From: CAYWMD01 sp964458575
Lineage (GTDB): Bacteria; Verrucomicrobiota; Verrucomicrobiia; Limisphaerales; JADLHS01
NCBI GenBank assembly: GCA_964458575.1
Contig: CAYWMD010000006.1
Coordinates: forward strand, 62,001-126,000
DNA length: 64,000 bases
Direction: 5' to 3'
Shown here: piece after piece, positions 53,112 to 62,750 of the stretch
How positions within the stretch are numbered: position 1 is the first letter of the stretch
Layout of the letters: each line of letters starts with the position of its first letter
Program-made: the position numbers and the translations under genes
Notes under the pieces: model-generated
What the model saw: only the letters and a program-made list of their open reading frames with translations
Databases searched by the model: none
Told to the model about the DNA's origin: nothing

Positions 53112-53801
53112 ATGATGATGTTCGATTCGGTTTATTGGTTGTTCGCCGTGCCGGGCCTGCTCATCGGCATCTGGGCGCAAATCAAATTGTCGTCCGCCTA
53201 TGGCAAATACAGCCGCGTGGGTCTGACCTCGGGCCTGAACGGCGCCGCGGCTGCGCGCGTCATCCTTGACCGAGCCGGACTCGTCAATGTCCCAGTCAAC
53301 GAAGTGGGCGGCCATCTGACCGATCACTACGATCCCTCGAAGAAGGCACTGTTCCTTTCGTCCGAGAACTTCCACGGTCATTCCGTGGCAGCCGTGGGCG
53401 TGGCCGCGCACGAGGCCGGTCATGCGCTGCAACACCACGTTGGCTACGGCATGTTCAAAGCCCGCATGGCTTTGGTGCCCGTGACGCAGTTCGCCAATTA
53501 CGCCTACATCGGCATTTTCGTCATCGGCATCCTCTTCAAAATGCTGCCCGTCGTGCTGCCCATCATCATCCTGGCCTTCGGCCTAATGACGCTGTTTCAA
53601 CTCGTGACGTTGCCGGTGGAGTTTGATGCGAGCCGCCGCGCCAAGGAGCAACTTTTTCGCCTCGGCCTCGTGCATGATTTCGAGCGCACCGGCGTGCGCA
53701 AGGTTCTTGACGCCGCCGCACTGACGTATGTGGCCGCGCTGGTTTCCGCGATCCTCAATCTGCTTTACTTCGTCACCCTCGCCCGAAACAACCGAAATTA
53801 A
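53112..53801 (+). CDS. YugP-like neutral zinc metallopeptidase, membrane-bound
   Basis: A 229-residue protein starting at one of three consecutive ATGs. A membrane helix (about 8-25), the zinc-binding HEAGH (100-104) in VAAHEAGHALQHHVGYG, then two to three further helices match the YugP/peptidase M-type family of about 225 residues. The substrate is unknown. A 203-base non-coding gap precedes it. Confidence 0.92.
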   Translation: MMMFDSVYWLFAVPGLLIGIWAQIKLSSAYGKYSRVGLTSGLNGAAAARVILDRAGLVNVPVNEVGGHLTDHYDPSKKALFLSSENFHGHSVAAVGVAAHEAGHALQHHVGYGMFKARMALVPVTQFANYAYIGIFVIGILFKMLPVVLPIIILAFGLMTLFQLVTLPVEFDASRRAKEQLFRLGLVHDFERTGVRKVLDAAALTYVAALVSAILNLLYFVTLARNNRN

Positions 53802-53891
53802 CCAGTTGTTGACGCCGGCTGGCTTGGACTCGAGTGGACCGCAATTGGGCGTGCCAATTTGCTTGCAGGCGACGCGTGACCAATTAACTTC

Positions 53892-54956
53892 ATGCCATTC
53901 ATGCCGGCCAATACTCGAAAACGCAAAGCAGCCAAAACTCATCGGGTCGCAAGACGCCACGCTGAAAATGTACGCGTCCCGCGCCACACACCGGGAACGC
54001 GCGTTGGATCGCGACCCAGTGTGAGCAGCCCCGCTGCGGGCCGGAAACCGGCCGCGGGTGCGACAACCGAGACTCCCGTTGACGTGATTGTCGCGTCGGA
54101 ACAACACGCGCCCGAACGGGAACGCGGCAGTTACGACGCGGACACTGCCATCAAGCTCTACCTGCGCGAAATCGGTCAGGTGAAACTCCTCACGCCGAAG
54201 GAGGAGATCGAACTGGCCGCCCGCATCAAGAAAGGGGACAAGAAGGCGCGCGAACACATGATCAAGGCGAATCTCCGTCTCGTCGTCAAAATCGCGCGCG
54301 ACTACGAGGGCATCGGTTTGCCCCTGCTGGACTTGATCAGCGAGGGCAACATCGGCTTGATGAAAGCCGTCGAGCGGTTCGATCCCTCCAAGGGCGGAAA
54401 GCTTTCCACCTACGGTTCGTGGTGGATCAAGCAATCCATCAAACGCGCCCTGGCCAACCAATCGAAAACCATCCGCCTGCCGGTGCATCTGGTGGACAAA
54501 ATCGCGAAGATGCGACGCATCAGCATGCGGTTGCAGGAGGAGTTGGGCCGCGAACCGACAGACGAAGAAGTGGCCGCCGAGATGGGAATTCCCGCCTCGC
54601 GCGTGACGCAAATGCGGCTGGCTTCCATCCGGCCCGCCTCGCTGGACGCCAGCATCGGCGACGAGGATTCGAATACTTTCGCTGAAGTCGTCCAGGACGA
54701 GGCCGCCGACACGCCGTATGAACACCTCGAAGAAAAGACCGTGACCAGCATGCTGCGCGACATGGTTGAAACGCTCGACCCGCGTGAAGCCACCATTCTG
54801 CGCGCGCGCTTCGGCCTCGACGGTGGGACGGAAAAGACCCTCGAGGAGGTCGGGGAAAAATTCGGCGTGACGCGCGAACGCGTGCGTCAGATTCAGAACA
54901 TCGCCCTGCGCAAATTGCGGAAGATGATCGAGAAGCTGGAAACAACCAAGAAGTGA
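53892..54956 (+). CDS. RNA polymerase sigma-70 factor (RpoD/SigA-type)
   Basis: A 354-residue factor. A basic, Pro/Ala-rich N-terminal 80 residues replaces region 1.1. Then come region 1.2 (TAIKLYLREIGQVKLLT), region 2 (NLRLVVKIARDYEGIGLPLL, KLSTYGSWWIKQSIKRALAN), region 3 (LGREPTDEEVAAEMG) and region 4 (LEEVGEKFGVTRERVRQIQN). It could be the primary factor or a group 2 paralogue; the short N-terminus leaves that open. A second ATG at 53901 is possible. Confidence 0.93.
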   Translation: MPFMPANTRKRKAAKTHRVARRHAENVRVPRHTPGTRVGSRPSVSSPAAGRKPAAGATTETPVDVIVASEQHAPERERGSYDADTAIKLYLREIGQVKLLTPKEEIELAARIKKGDKKAREHMIKANLRLVVKIARDYEGIGLPLLDLISEGNIGLMKAVERFDPSKGGKLSTYGSWWIKQSIKRALANQSKTIRLPVHLVDKIAKMRRISMRLQEELGREPTDEEVAAEMGIPASRVTQMRLASIRPASLDASIGDEDSNTFAEVVQDEAADTPYEHLEEKTVTSMLRDMVETLDPREATILRARFGLDGGTEKTLEEVGEKFGVTRERVRQIQNIALRKLRKMIEKLETTKK

Positions 54957-55018
54957 GCCCGTCAACCGTTCCCTTGCCGGGCGGTTGATGCCTTGACACC
55001 TAAATACCGTCTTCGCCC

Positions 55019-55555
55019 ATGACCAATTCCCCAACCACTGCCGCCGAAATCGAGCGGGCGATCCGCAACGTGCCGGATTTTCCGAAACCCGGAATCCAAT
55101 TCAAGGACATCACGCCCGTACTGGCCGACGCGCGCCTGTTCTCCGGCGCCATCGAACTCCTGACCGAGAAGTTCAAGCCTGGCGCGGTAGACGCGGTGGT
55201 CGGGATTGACGCGCGCGGGTTTATTTTTGCCGCCGCCGCCGCAGTGAGACTTCAGGCCGGGTTCGTGCCGGTGCGCAAGAAAGGGAAATTGCCCTACCAA
55301 ACCCACGAACAGGACTACGCTCTGGAATACGGCACGGCTACGGTGGCCATTCACGTGGACGCACTCAAACCCAACAGCCGCGTGCTGTTGATTGACGACC
55401 TCCTGGCCACCGGCGGCACGGCCGCCGCCGCTGCCGCGCTGGTGAAACGGCTCGGCGGCCAGATCCTTGAGATCGGGTTCTTGATCGAGCTGGCGTTTTT
55501 GCACGGCCGCAAACAGCTTGAAGGTTACCCCGTACGGTCGTTGGTGGTTTATTGA
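55019..55555 (+). CDS. apt: Adenine phosphoribosyltransferase
   Basis: A 178-residue enzyme salvaging adenine to AMP. IRNVPDFPKPGIQFKDITPV near the start, GIDARGFIFAAA, RKKGKLPYQT, LEYGTATVAIHVDAL and the PRPP-binding LLIDDLLATGGTAAA are intact, and the length is typical. It is 62 bases downstream of the sigma factor gene. Confidence 0.96.
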   Translation: MTNSPTTAAEIERAIRNVPDFPKPGIQFKDITPVLADARLFSGAIELLTEKFKPGAVDAVVGIDARGFIFAAAAAVRLQAGFVPVRKKGKLPYQTHEQDYALEYGTATVAIHVDALKPNSRVLLIDDLLATGGTAAAAAALVKRLGGQILEIGFLIELAFLHGRKQLEGYPVRSLVVY

Positions 55556-55617
55556 CTTTCCCGACCGGCCCGCCAAATGTTCACTCCAAATCCTCAACCT
55601 GTGCGTCTCAGCAACCC

Positions 55618-56340
55618 ATGAAGAAGCTCCTGGCTCATTACCTTTCCATTGGCCTTGTCCTCCTGGCCTTCAACAGCCTGGCCGAAAACACAGCGATCAT
55701 TCCTGCGGCCAGGGACGCCAAATGGCTTGAACGTCACGAGAATTTTCTGGCACAGGGGAAGCAAGGCGGTATTGACATCCTGTTCTTGGGCGATTCCATC
55801 ACCTATGGCTGGCAGACCGCCGGACAAACGGTGTGGAACAAATACTACGCGCCACGCCACGCCGCCAACTTCGGGATTGGCGGCGACCGCACGCAACACG
55901 TCCTTTGGCGCATCCAGCACGGTGAATTGGATGGCATCAAACCGAAGGTCGTGGTGCTCCTGATCGGCACCAACAACAACGGCCAGGAGAAGGACACCGG
56001 CAAACCGCGCAACTCCACACCGGAGGTCATTGAAGGCGTGACGGCGGTCGTCAAAGCTCTGCGAGCGAAACTGCCCCAGAGCAAGATCCTCTTGCTGGCC
56101 ATCTTCCCGCGAAGCGAAAAGGTTTCGCCGATCCGCGACCAGTTACAAAACATCAATGCGGCGATTGCCACCCTTGATGACGGCAAGCACGTGAAGTTTT
56201 TGGATATTGGCCAGAAATTCCTGGAGCCGGATGGAACCCTTTCCAAAGAGGTCATGCCGGATTTGCTTCACCTCAGCCAGCGGGGCTATCAGATTTGGGC
56301 CGACGCCATGGAAGGCACATTGAAACAAATGCTCAAGTAA
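55618..56340 (+). CDS. Secreted SGNH/GDSL hydrolase (PAF-acetylhydrolase-like)
   Basis: 240 residues from the ATG at 55618, which opens a signal peptide (1-22, ending NSLAEN); a start at 55552 adds an unlikely tail. The SGNH blocks are visible: LFLGDSITYGW (S60), IGGDRTQHVLWRI (Gly), LIGTNNNGQ (Asn) and DLLHLSQRGYQIW (Asp and His). This is the order of the PAF-acetylhydrolase beta/gamma-like esterases. The likely substrate is an acetylated sugar or lipid; unproven. Confidence 0.9.
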   Translation: MKKLLAHYLSIGLVLLAFNSLAENTAIIPAARDAKWLERHENFLAQGKQGGIDILFLGDSITYGWQTAGQTVWNKYYAPRHAANFGIGGDRTQHVLWRIQHGELDGIKPKVVVLLIGTNNNGQEKDTGKPRNSTPEVIEGVTAVVKALRAKLPQSKILLLAIFPRSEKVSPIRDQLQNINAAIATLDDGKHVKFLDIGQKFLEPDGTLSKEVMPDLLHLSQRGYQIWADAMEGTLKQMLK

Positions 56341-56356
56341 ACGCCCGCCGATTCGA

Positions 56357-56689
56357 GTGACGGACGAATCATTCAAACAATTTGTCCTCGACCAGTTGAG
56401 CGAACTGCCGGAGTTGCGCGCGAAGGCCATGTTCGGCGCCCACGGCTTGTATCAAGCGGGACGATTCTTTGCGATTGTGGACGAGGGCCGCCTCTATTTC
56501 AAAACCTGCGACCAGTCCCGCGCCCCCTACGTGGAACGGGGCATGCAGCCGTTCACCTACGAAACGAATGGGCGAACGATGACGATGCGATATTACGAGG
56601 TCCCATCCGAGATTTTGGAAGATGCCAGGCAGCTTGTTCTTTGGGCGAAACGGGCAATCGCGATCGCGACGGCCTCGAAAAAGCAGTAA
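56357..56689 (+). CDS. TfoX N-terminal domain family protein
   Basis: A 110-residue protein from a GTG at 56357. ELRAKAMFGAHGLYQAGRFF, DEGRLYFKTC and MTMRYYEVPSEIL are the TfoX-N signature. In gamma-proteobacteria a two-domain TfoX (Sxy) controls competence; single-domain forms like this one are of unknown role. Confidence 0.9.
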   Translation: MTDESFKQFVLDQLSELPELRAKAMFGAHGLYQAGRFFAIVDEGRLYFKTCDQSRAPYVERGMQPFTYETNGRTMTMRYYEVPSEILEDARQLVLWAKRAIAIATASKKQ

Positions 56690-56765
56690 CGGGTTGTTTG
56701 CGCGGCGGCGGGCCGCCCGCTTTACCCCCAGTTGCATCCGGCGGTTTGTCGCGTAAGCTGAGGCC

Positions 56766-57149
56766 ATGAAAGCTTGGACTAGGTTCGGTCTGAATTGCAT
56801 CCGGCTGGGGTTGGCAGCGGGACTTGTGTTGTGGGTCGCGGGTTGCGCCTCACCGAAGATTGACTGGAACGCGCGCGTGGGCGCTTACACCTACGACCAG
56901 GCGGTGCTGGAATTGGGACCGCCGGACAAGGAAGCCAAAATCACCGATGGCACGATGGTGGCGGACTGGCTCGTACGGCCCGGATTCCAATATCCATGTC
57001 CCGTGGGGCCTTTCTATGGTTCGTACGGCCCCTGGTACTACGGACCTTACTATCCGGCTTATGCTGTCGGCTACGCGCCAGGTCAATTCGTGCGCCTCAT
57101 ATTTGCCCCGGATGGCAAACTCAAGTCGTGGAAAAAATACACGCGCTGA
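56766..57149 (+). CDS. Hypothetical lipoprotein
   Basis: A 127-residue protein with a lipobox WVAGC (C27 acylated) after a basic/hydrophobic leader, followed by a conserved-looking AYTYDQAVLELGPPDKEAK (a small SmpA/OmlA-like fold is possible) and a Gly/Pro/Tyr-rich stretch (about 78-103, FYGSYGPWYYGPYYPAY). It ends with LIFAPDGKLKSWKK. An envelope location is inferred from the lipobox. Confidence 0.8.
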   Translation: MKAWTRFGLNCIRLGLAAGLVLWVAGCASPKIDWNARVGAYTYDQAVLELGPPDKEAKITDGTMVADWLVRPGFQYPCPVGPFYGSYGPWYYGPYYPAYAVGYAPGQFVRLIFAPDGKLKSWKKYTR

Positions 57150-57190
57150 TTTCGCTCTTTCATCGCTGAAACGACCCTGCTTAACTGGGC

Positions 57191-57532
57191 GTGGTGAACG
57201 TTGAACCCGGCATTTGGAACAAGTTGACCCGAGTGGCTGTCGGGCTGATCCTTGCGGCGCTGCTGCTGATGGTGGCGGTGTGGTACCTTCCGCTCATCAA
57301 AACCAACGAGCGCTATCGCAAAGAAGTGCTGCGGCTTGACACGGAAATTAAGAAGGAGGAGGAGACCACCAAACAGTTGAAGACCTCGATAGACGCGCTT
57401 CGCAACGATCCGAAGGCGGTCGAGCGACTGGCTCGTGAAAAGCTGGGCTATGCCAAACCGGGCGAAACTGTGATACGCTTTGAAGCCCCCGCCACAAACA
57501 GCGTGACACACCCTGAGGGCGTGGGAAGATAA
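57191..57532 (+). CDS. FtsB/DivIC family septum formation initiator-like protein
   Basis: A 113-residue protein from a GTG at 57191 with one membrane helix (about 14-34), a coiled coil (about 38-78, EVLRLDTEIKKEEETTKQLK) and the family end motif (RLAREKLGYAKPGET). FtsB/DivIC proteins bridge the divisome in the periplasm. It converges with frr across 19 bases. Confidence 0.88.
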   Translation: MVNVEPGIWNKLTRVAVGLILAALLLMVAVWYLPLIKTNERYRKEVLRLDTEIKKEEETTKQLKTSIDALRNDPKAVERLAREKLGYAKPGETVIRFEAPATNSVTHPEGVGR

Positions 57533-57551
57533 AAAGCGACGCTCGTTCCGG

Positions 57552-58127
57552 TTACACCGTCATGATTTCCTTCTCCTTGTGGTGGAGATGTTCGTCAATC
57601 TTGCCGATGAACTGATCGTGTAGTTTCTGCAATTCCTTCTCGCCGTGCTTCTCGTCGTCCTCGGGAATGTTTCCGGCGGACTTTTGCTTCTTCAACTCAT
57701 CCATCGCGTCACGACGGACGTGGCGAATCGCGACCTTCGCGTTTTCCGCCATGCTCTTCACCATCTTCACATATTCCTGGCGGCGTTCCTGGCTCAATTC
57801 CGGAAAGAAAATCCGGATGCTCTTGCCCTGGATGGCGGGATTCAAACCGATGTTCGCCTTTTGAATCGCCTTTTCGATGGGATGCAGCGTGGTGGCGTCC
57901 CACGGCTGGATGGCCAGCGCCCGCGGTTCGGGGGTGGTGATGCCCGCCAGTTCGCGGATGCGCATGTTCGAACCATATACCTCCACCATGATGTTCTCCA
58001 CCAACGAGGCAGAGGCCCGGCCGGTGCGGACTCCGGCGAATTCATTTTGCACGACATGCTCCGTCTTCATCATCTTGTCTTCCGCTTCCAGGAGGATGTC
58101 GTCCACAGATTTAGCTTCCGTTGACAT
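57552..58127 (-). CDS. frr: Ribosome recycling factor
   Basis: 191 residues from the ATG at 58127; an in-frame start at 58172 adds 15 residues unlike the family. Its role is splitting post-termination ribosomes with EF-G. FAGVRTGRASASLVE, YGSNMRIREL, ALAIQPWDATTLHPIEKAI and ERRQEYVKMVKSMAENAKV are complete, and DAMDELKKQKSAGNIPEDDE matches the hinge. Confidence 0.96.
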   Translation of the reverse strand: MSTEAKSVDDILLEAEDKMMKTEHVVQNEFAGVRTGRASASLVENIMVEVYGSNMRIRELAGITTPEPRALAIQPWDATTLHPIEKAIQKANIGLNPAIQGKSIRIFFPELSQERRQEYVKMVKSMAENAKVAIRHVRRDAMDELKKQKSAGNIPEDDEKHGEKELQKLHDQFIGKIDEHLHHKEKEIMTV

Positions 58128-58173
58128 AGCGGTTCTAAAATACCAGCCCGCGGGGAAGCTGTATAGACCCAAC

Positions 58174-59631
58174 TCAAAATCTCAGCCGGAAGAATTCCTG
58201 CGGCGACGGGGTTGGGATCAGCTTCGGCGAAACCGCGTTCGTCACATCGTTCCAGGTGCCGGTGACGTAATCCGCTTTCTGCAAAACTCCGCGGTTCCAA
58301 TCTACTTCGGCCTGAGTTCCCACCCGGCGAATCGTGAGCGAGGGCGACGGTTCGACGTTGATTTTGAACAACGCGATGTTCCCAACGGAGGTGTTAGCGT
58401 ATTCCCATCCCACCATATACGCGTGACCGAATTTGTCCCTGGCCAACCCGCCGAATATCAGGTCGCGCGGCCCGTAGGTCGCAATGTTCGAATCAATCGT
58501 CGTCACCTGGCCCGTCTGGATGTTGAACTCCACAAACTTGTTCTGGTTGATGTCGTAACGATAAACGAGGGAATACAAATGCTTTTCGTCTTCGCTGAGA
58601 ATCAGATCGCTCACGCGCGGATTGGGACTGGCCTCCAACACGCCCAGGTAGTCGAGCGCCTCGGTCGCGAAAGTGAAACGATATATCTTTCCATCGTAGC
58701 TGATGAAATACACCCGGTCGCCATTCCGGCTGTAAACGTGCATGCGCCAGCCGGTCTTGTCCGAGTCGCTGACCGCCAGGAAACTGTCGGTGTACGACTT
58801 TCCGCTGTAACCCCAGGTATCCGCGGCGTTGTTGTACTTGTAGATGCGAATGTTGCCGTTGTTGGTCCCCCGCATCGGCACATAAGCGTTGGCGCTGTTG
58901 TCCAGGGCGAAGTTTCTCAGGATGCCGGCGGCATAACCGTTTCCCGTCTGGGCAATCATTTTGATGCCGCCCGTTTCCAGGTTGAGGCGGTAGAGATAGC
59001 CGTCACCGTAGGTTACGCCGTAGATCAGCCGGGGTGTACCGCGCGACACCTCCATGGCGATGGTGCCGTAATTTTCAACATGCACGCCAATATTGCCGCT
59101 GACAGTCTGCATGGACTTGTTCAGATAATTTGTGGCCGTCGCACTGAGGTCGGTGATATTGCCGTTCTCAAGCGCGTAGATGTGCGTGCCCCGGTGGTCG
59201 GTCAGGTTGCCCCAGGAATTATCGTGCGTCGCAAAATAGAGCCGTCCGTCCGCGCCCCGGTTTAGACGTGTGTGGACCTTCTGCTGGTTCTCCCCCACAA
59301 GCCAGTTGCCCGCCGCCGTGGACACGGATTTCAAATCGTTCACGAACGTGATCTGATTGAGGAACGGATTGTATTTGAAAATCAGGACATTCCCGTTGGG
59401 ATGGATCTCGTTGCTGATGGCCGCATAAACATTGCCGCTGTCGTCGTTTCCCAGCGCCCACCAGCAGGAGTCCCACACGAAATTGGCAACCAGCGGAGTC
59501 CCCGTTGGCGTGCCATCCTGTGTGAAATGAATCTTCTCGTAGGTGAAAATTCCCGACCCGAGCACGGTTCGGGAAAACAAGAGCGCCAAGGCAAGCGCCA
59601 AACTGGCCGTGAATCTTCGCTTCAACTTCAT
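58174..59631 (-). CDS. Secreted propeller-like protein with C-terminal beta module
   Basis: 485 residues from the ATG at 59631, chosen for its signal peptide (1-27, LALALALLFSRTVLGSG); the frame can be extended to 59730. The body (30-430) has repeated blocks of the form GDGYLYRLNLETGGI, GKIYRFTFATEAL and NKFVEFNIQTGQVTTI, which suggests a beta-propeller. The last 50 residues (SLTIRRVGTQAEVDWNRGVL ... PQEFFRLRF) match a C-terminal module also seen at 35280 and 62751. The function is unknown. Confidence 0.82.
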   Translation of the reverse strand: MKLKRRFTASLALALALLFSRTVLGSGIFTYEKIHFTQDGTPTGTPLVANFVWDSCWWALGNDDSGNVYAAISNEIHPNGNVLIFKYNPFLNQITFVNDLKSVSTAAGNWLVGENQQKVHTRLNRGADGRLYFATHDNSWGNLTDHRGTHIYALENGNITDLSATATNYLNKSMQTVSGNIGVHVENYGTIAMEVSRGTPRLIYGVTYGDGYLYRLNLETGGIKMIAQTGNGYAAGILRNFALDNSANAYVPMRGTNNGNIRIYKYNNAADTWGYSGKSYTDSFLAVSDSDKTGWRMHVYSRNGDRVYFISYDGKIYRFTFATEALDYLGVLEASPNPRVSDLILSEDEKHLYSLVYRYDINQNKFVEFNIQTGQVTTIDSNIATYGPRDLIFGGLARDKFGHAYMVGWEYANTSVGNIALFKINVEPSPSLTIRRVGTQAEVDWNRGVLQKADYVTGTWNDVTNAVSPKLIPTPSPQEFFRLRF

Positions 59632-59837
59632 CGCCGGGAAACGCTGATGGTTGCCGGCCGGCCCAAAGCCGTCATGACGTGGATGGATTGCGAGTGTACG
59701 ACAGACCACAGGTTTTTGCATGGCAGGCATTTGCCATGATCCTGACAGCGAATCCGGAGGCGGTCAATTGAGAAGCAAAGGCGGGCTGGGAAAAGCTGGT
59801 CTCCCGCCTGAAAATGACCTGTGTGTGAAAAACCCAA

Positions 59838-61169
59838 TCACACAATTGGCAGCGGCGTGAACTGCCGGCCGAGCACGGGTGCGGATTTCGTCCTGAGCCA
59901 GCTCTCCAACACCGTCGCGTAAACACCGCGGAAGTCCACGTGGTATTTCAGATCCCCGTTCAACAAATCCGCCGGGGCCAGACTGGGATACTTGCCGAGC
60001 AATCCTCCTTTCACCTTGTTACCGATGACAAACATGGGCGCTGCGGCCCCGTGATCTGTGCCACCGCTGGCGTTTTCGGAAACGCGCCGGCCAAATTCGC
60101 TGAAAGTCATGATCAACACGCGCTCGAAGTTGCCTTGCGCCTTCAGGTCCGCCACGAACGCCTTGACCGCATCGCCCAGGTCCGTGAGCAACCGCTCGTG
60201 AGCGCCGGCCTGGTTGGTGTGGGTGTCGTACCCGCCCTGTGAGACGTAATAGATGCGCGTCGCCATGCCGCCCCCTATCAATTTCGCGACGAGTTTGAGC
60301 GAATTGGCGAGTTGTGACCCCGGATAGGTGGCTTTGTTCTCGGACTTCCCGGCGATCGCCCGAATCTCGTCAGAACTCACCTGCGCGTCCAGCGCCGTGC
60401 GCTCGATGAAATCCAACGGGGAACCGTTGTGCGGCGCCGGACCGTTGAGCATGGCAATTGTGCCTCCGGAGTTTTCCATTTGCGCCGCGTCGGATTCATT
60501 CAACTTCCGGAAGGATTCCTCGGTCATGTCCTTCTCACCTGGCTCGGGTCGGTCGGATTTGATGAAGCGATAATTCTGCGGGTTGCTGAAGCAAATCCCC
60601 TTGGGCCTCTTCGCCGCGAAAGCCTGCGGCATCTGGCCGCTGATGGCCACCGCCACCGCCGGATCGCAGCCGGAACACGCGTTGTCGAAGTATCGTCCCA
60701 GCCAACCGGTGGCCTCGAAGCGATTCGCGTCACTCGCCGTTTGCCAGATTTCGGTTGAACGAAAATGCGACCGGTTCGGATTGGGATAGCCGACGCCCTG
60801 CACCACCCCGAGTTGCCCGGCGTCATAAAGCTCCTTCAACCCGGTCATCCCCGGATGTAGACCAACCGTGTCGTTGAGCTGGAGCACATCCTTTTTGGCG
60901 ATGCCCAAGCGCGGACGCGCCTTGTGATAGTTGTCGTCCGCGAACGGCACAACCATGTTCAAGCCGTCATTGCCGCCGGCCATTTGCAGCACCACGAGAA
61001 TGTTTGAATCCTTCCCGGTCACGATCTGCGTCGCGGAATCGGCAGCATCGGCATGGAGCGAAGCAAAAGTGTTGGCGAGAAAGGTCGGCACGGTCCACGA
61101 GAGCGCGCTGCCGAGCACCGTGCCCCGGAGGAACTCGCGCCGGGTTTTGAGGGTAAGTTCAGGTTTCAT
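59838..61169 (-). CDS. DUF1501 family protein (Tat-exported, alkaline-phosphatase-like fold)
   Basis: A 443-residue protein with a twin-arginine signal (TRREFLRGTVLGSALSW). LQMAGGNDGLNMVVPFADD, VQGVGYPNPNRSHFRSTEIW, GGYDTHTNQAGAHERLLTDL and MTFSEFGRRVSENASGGTDH are DUF1501 signatures. These proteins accompany DUF1800 partners in Planctomycetota and Verrucomicrobiota; their role is unproven. It follows the DUF1800 gene by 15 bases. Confidence 0.93.
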   Translation of the reverse strand: MKPELTLKTRREFLRGTVLGSALSWTVPTFLANTFASLHADAADSATQIVTGKDSNILVVLQMAGGNDGLNMVVPFADDNYHKARPRLGIAKKDVLQLNDTVGLHPGMTGLKELYDAGQLGVVQGVGYPNPNRSHFRSTEIWQTASDANRFEATGWLGRYFDNACSGCDPAVAVAISGQMPQAFAAKRPKGICFSNPQNYRFIKSDRPEPGEKDMTEESFRKLNESDAAQMENSGGTIAMLNGPAPHNGSPLDFIERTALDAQVSSDEIRAIAGKSENKATYPGSQLANSLKLVAKLIGGGMATRIYYVSQGGYDTHTNQAGAHERLLTDLGDAVKAFVADLKAQGNFERVLIMTFSEFGRRVSENASGGTDHGAAAPMFVIGNKVKGGLLGKYPSLAPADLLNGDLKYHVDFRGVYATVLESWLRTKSAPVLGRQFTPLPIV

Positions 61170-61184
61170 GCGGGTTGCGAAAAT

Positions 61185-62660
61185 TCATATCAGTTGAAAT
61201 TCTGGCGTGCTCATCACCAGTCGGATCGCGCCGAGAATGTCGCCCTCATCCAGGTCGCCTTGTGAATCCAGATATTCGTGAAGCGCCGCTTTCTGATTGT
61301 CCTTCATCGCGCACTGCAACAAGCGCTTCTCCAGCGCGGCGATCAATGCCGTTTTGTCCGTCCGCTCCTTCTCGGTGAGAATCTTCTCGACGTCCACGCG
61401 TGGCGTGGCGGTCTGGCGCAACCGCTTTTCCATCTTGCGGGCCATCTGCGGTTTGTTCTTCCGCTCCATGCCGCCCACCATCGTGAGGTCGCCCTGAACC
61501 AGCGCCGCCGCCTCGTTGTAACGCGCCAGCAGCGTGTTCGTCGTGATCCAGGTCAATCCGCCGTCCCACCCTTTCACATTCGGTGGTGCGAACAGGTCCT
61601 GGCCGAGGTTGCGGGTCAAACCCCAGCACGCCAGCGGCGGCGGCAGTTCGGATTCCAGGATGCGCACGGTCCCGACGAGCCATTGCACCGGGCTTTTCAC
61701 CTGCGCACGGATGAGCGAGGTTTCGTAAAACTCTTCACTGCGGAACATCACGCTGAGGAGCGGCTTGAAATTGTTCCCGTTCTTGCGGAACACCGCCGCC
61801 AAAGCCGTGGTCAAGTCTTCGGACGGCGGCTGGCCTGCGAAAAAGTTCCACAGCTTGGCCGTAATGAAGCGCGCCGCCTGCGGTTGGGTGACAATTTGTT
61901 CCAGCACGTCCTGCCCGTCCAGGTTGCCGGTCCGGCCCAGCACGGTTTTTTCCCCGTTATCGTGAATGAACGGCCGGTCCACGAATTTCTGCGTCTCCCG
62001 GTCGTAGCTCCAACCCGTCAGCGCCCGGGCGGCTTCGCTGATGTCCTTCTCGCTGTAATGCCCCTCGCCGAGCGCGAACAATTCCATGACCTCGCGCGCG
62101 AAATTCTCGTTGGGATGCTGCTTGCGGCTTTGGGCCTGATCCAGCCAGATGAGCATGGCCGGGTCCTTGGCAACCTCGACCAGCAAACGCAGCCAGTTAT
62201 CGGTCGCCAGCCGGCGGAACAGTTCGTTCTGCCGCCACATGAGATAAGGATCGCGCACCTTTTCCACGCTCGTGGCAAAATGTCCGTGCCAGAACAGGAC
62301 CATCTTTTCCTGAAACGGCCGCGGTCCCTTGGCCATGCGCCGCAACCACCAACCGCGCAACTCCATCATGCGCTCGCGATCCTGCTGCCGTTCCTGACGT
62401 TGCAATTCCCGGCGTTCCTCCGCGCTGGCCTTGCGCATGGCCATGAACTTCTCCCGTCGGTTTGGATCGGGTTTGGCCCACCCTGGATTTGGCGTTGGGT
62501 CCGGAATCTTTTCGTAATCCACCAGCAGCGCGATCGCTTTGTCCGGCCCAAGTCGGACGAGATTTTCAATCTCCGGTGGCGGTGCGCCGAAGCCGGCGCG
62601 GTTCAACAAATGAGCGGCCGTGGTATAGTTCCAGCGATCGTCTGTCAGCGGCTTGAGCAT
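61185..62660 (-). CDS. DUF1800 family protein
   Basis: A 491-residue protein beginning AAHLLNRAGFGAPPPEIENL (16-35). GWWLRRMAKGPRPFQEKMVL, FWHGHFATSVEKV, ENFAREVMELFALGEGHYSE, AARALTGWSYD and LWNFFAGQPPSEDLT are DUF1800 signatures. No signal peptide is evident. It heads the pair with DUF1501, 15 bases downstream. The role is unknown. Confidence 0.94.
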   Translation of the reverse strand: MLKPLTDDRWNYTTAAHLLNRAGFGAPPPEIENLVRLGPDKAIALLVDYEKIPDPTPNPGWAKPDPNRREKFMAMRKASAEERRELQRQERQQDRERMMELRGWWLRRMAKGPRPFQEKMVLFWHGHFATSVEKVRDPYLMWRQNELFRRLATDNWLRLLVEVAKDPAMLIWLDQAQSRKQHPNENFAREVMELFALGEGHYSEKDISEAARALTGWSYDRETQKFVDRPFIHDNGEKTVLGRTGNLDGQDVLEQIVTQPQAARFITAKLWNFFAGQPPSEDLTTALAAVFRKNGNNFKPLLSVMFRSEEFYETSLIRAQVKSPVQWLVGTVRILESELPPPLACWGLTRNLGQDLFAPPNVKGWDGGLTWITTNTLLARYNEAAALVQGDLTMVGGMERKNKPQMARKMEKRLRQTATPRVDVEKILTEKERTDKTALIAALEKRLLQCAMKDNQKAALHEYLDSQGDLDEGDILGAIRLVMSTPEFQLI

Positions 62661-62750
62661 TTGTCTTCAGAGACGTTCAATCGCGCATAAAGGTTTCATC
62701 GCATTCAGACGGCAGGGGTTCGCCAGCAAAGGGTCCGTCAGTCCAGGTGC

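Noticed and set aside
56701..56725. GC-rich inverted repeat after the TfoX-N gene as a possible terminator
   Set aside because: The arms are short and no uridine tract follows, so a Rho-independent terminator is not supported.
61278..62690. 470-codon plus-strand frame opposite DUF1800
   Set aside because: Shadow of a gene with clear DUF1800 motifs.
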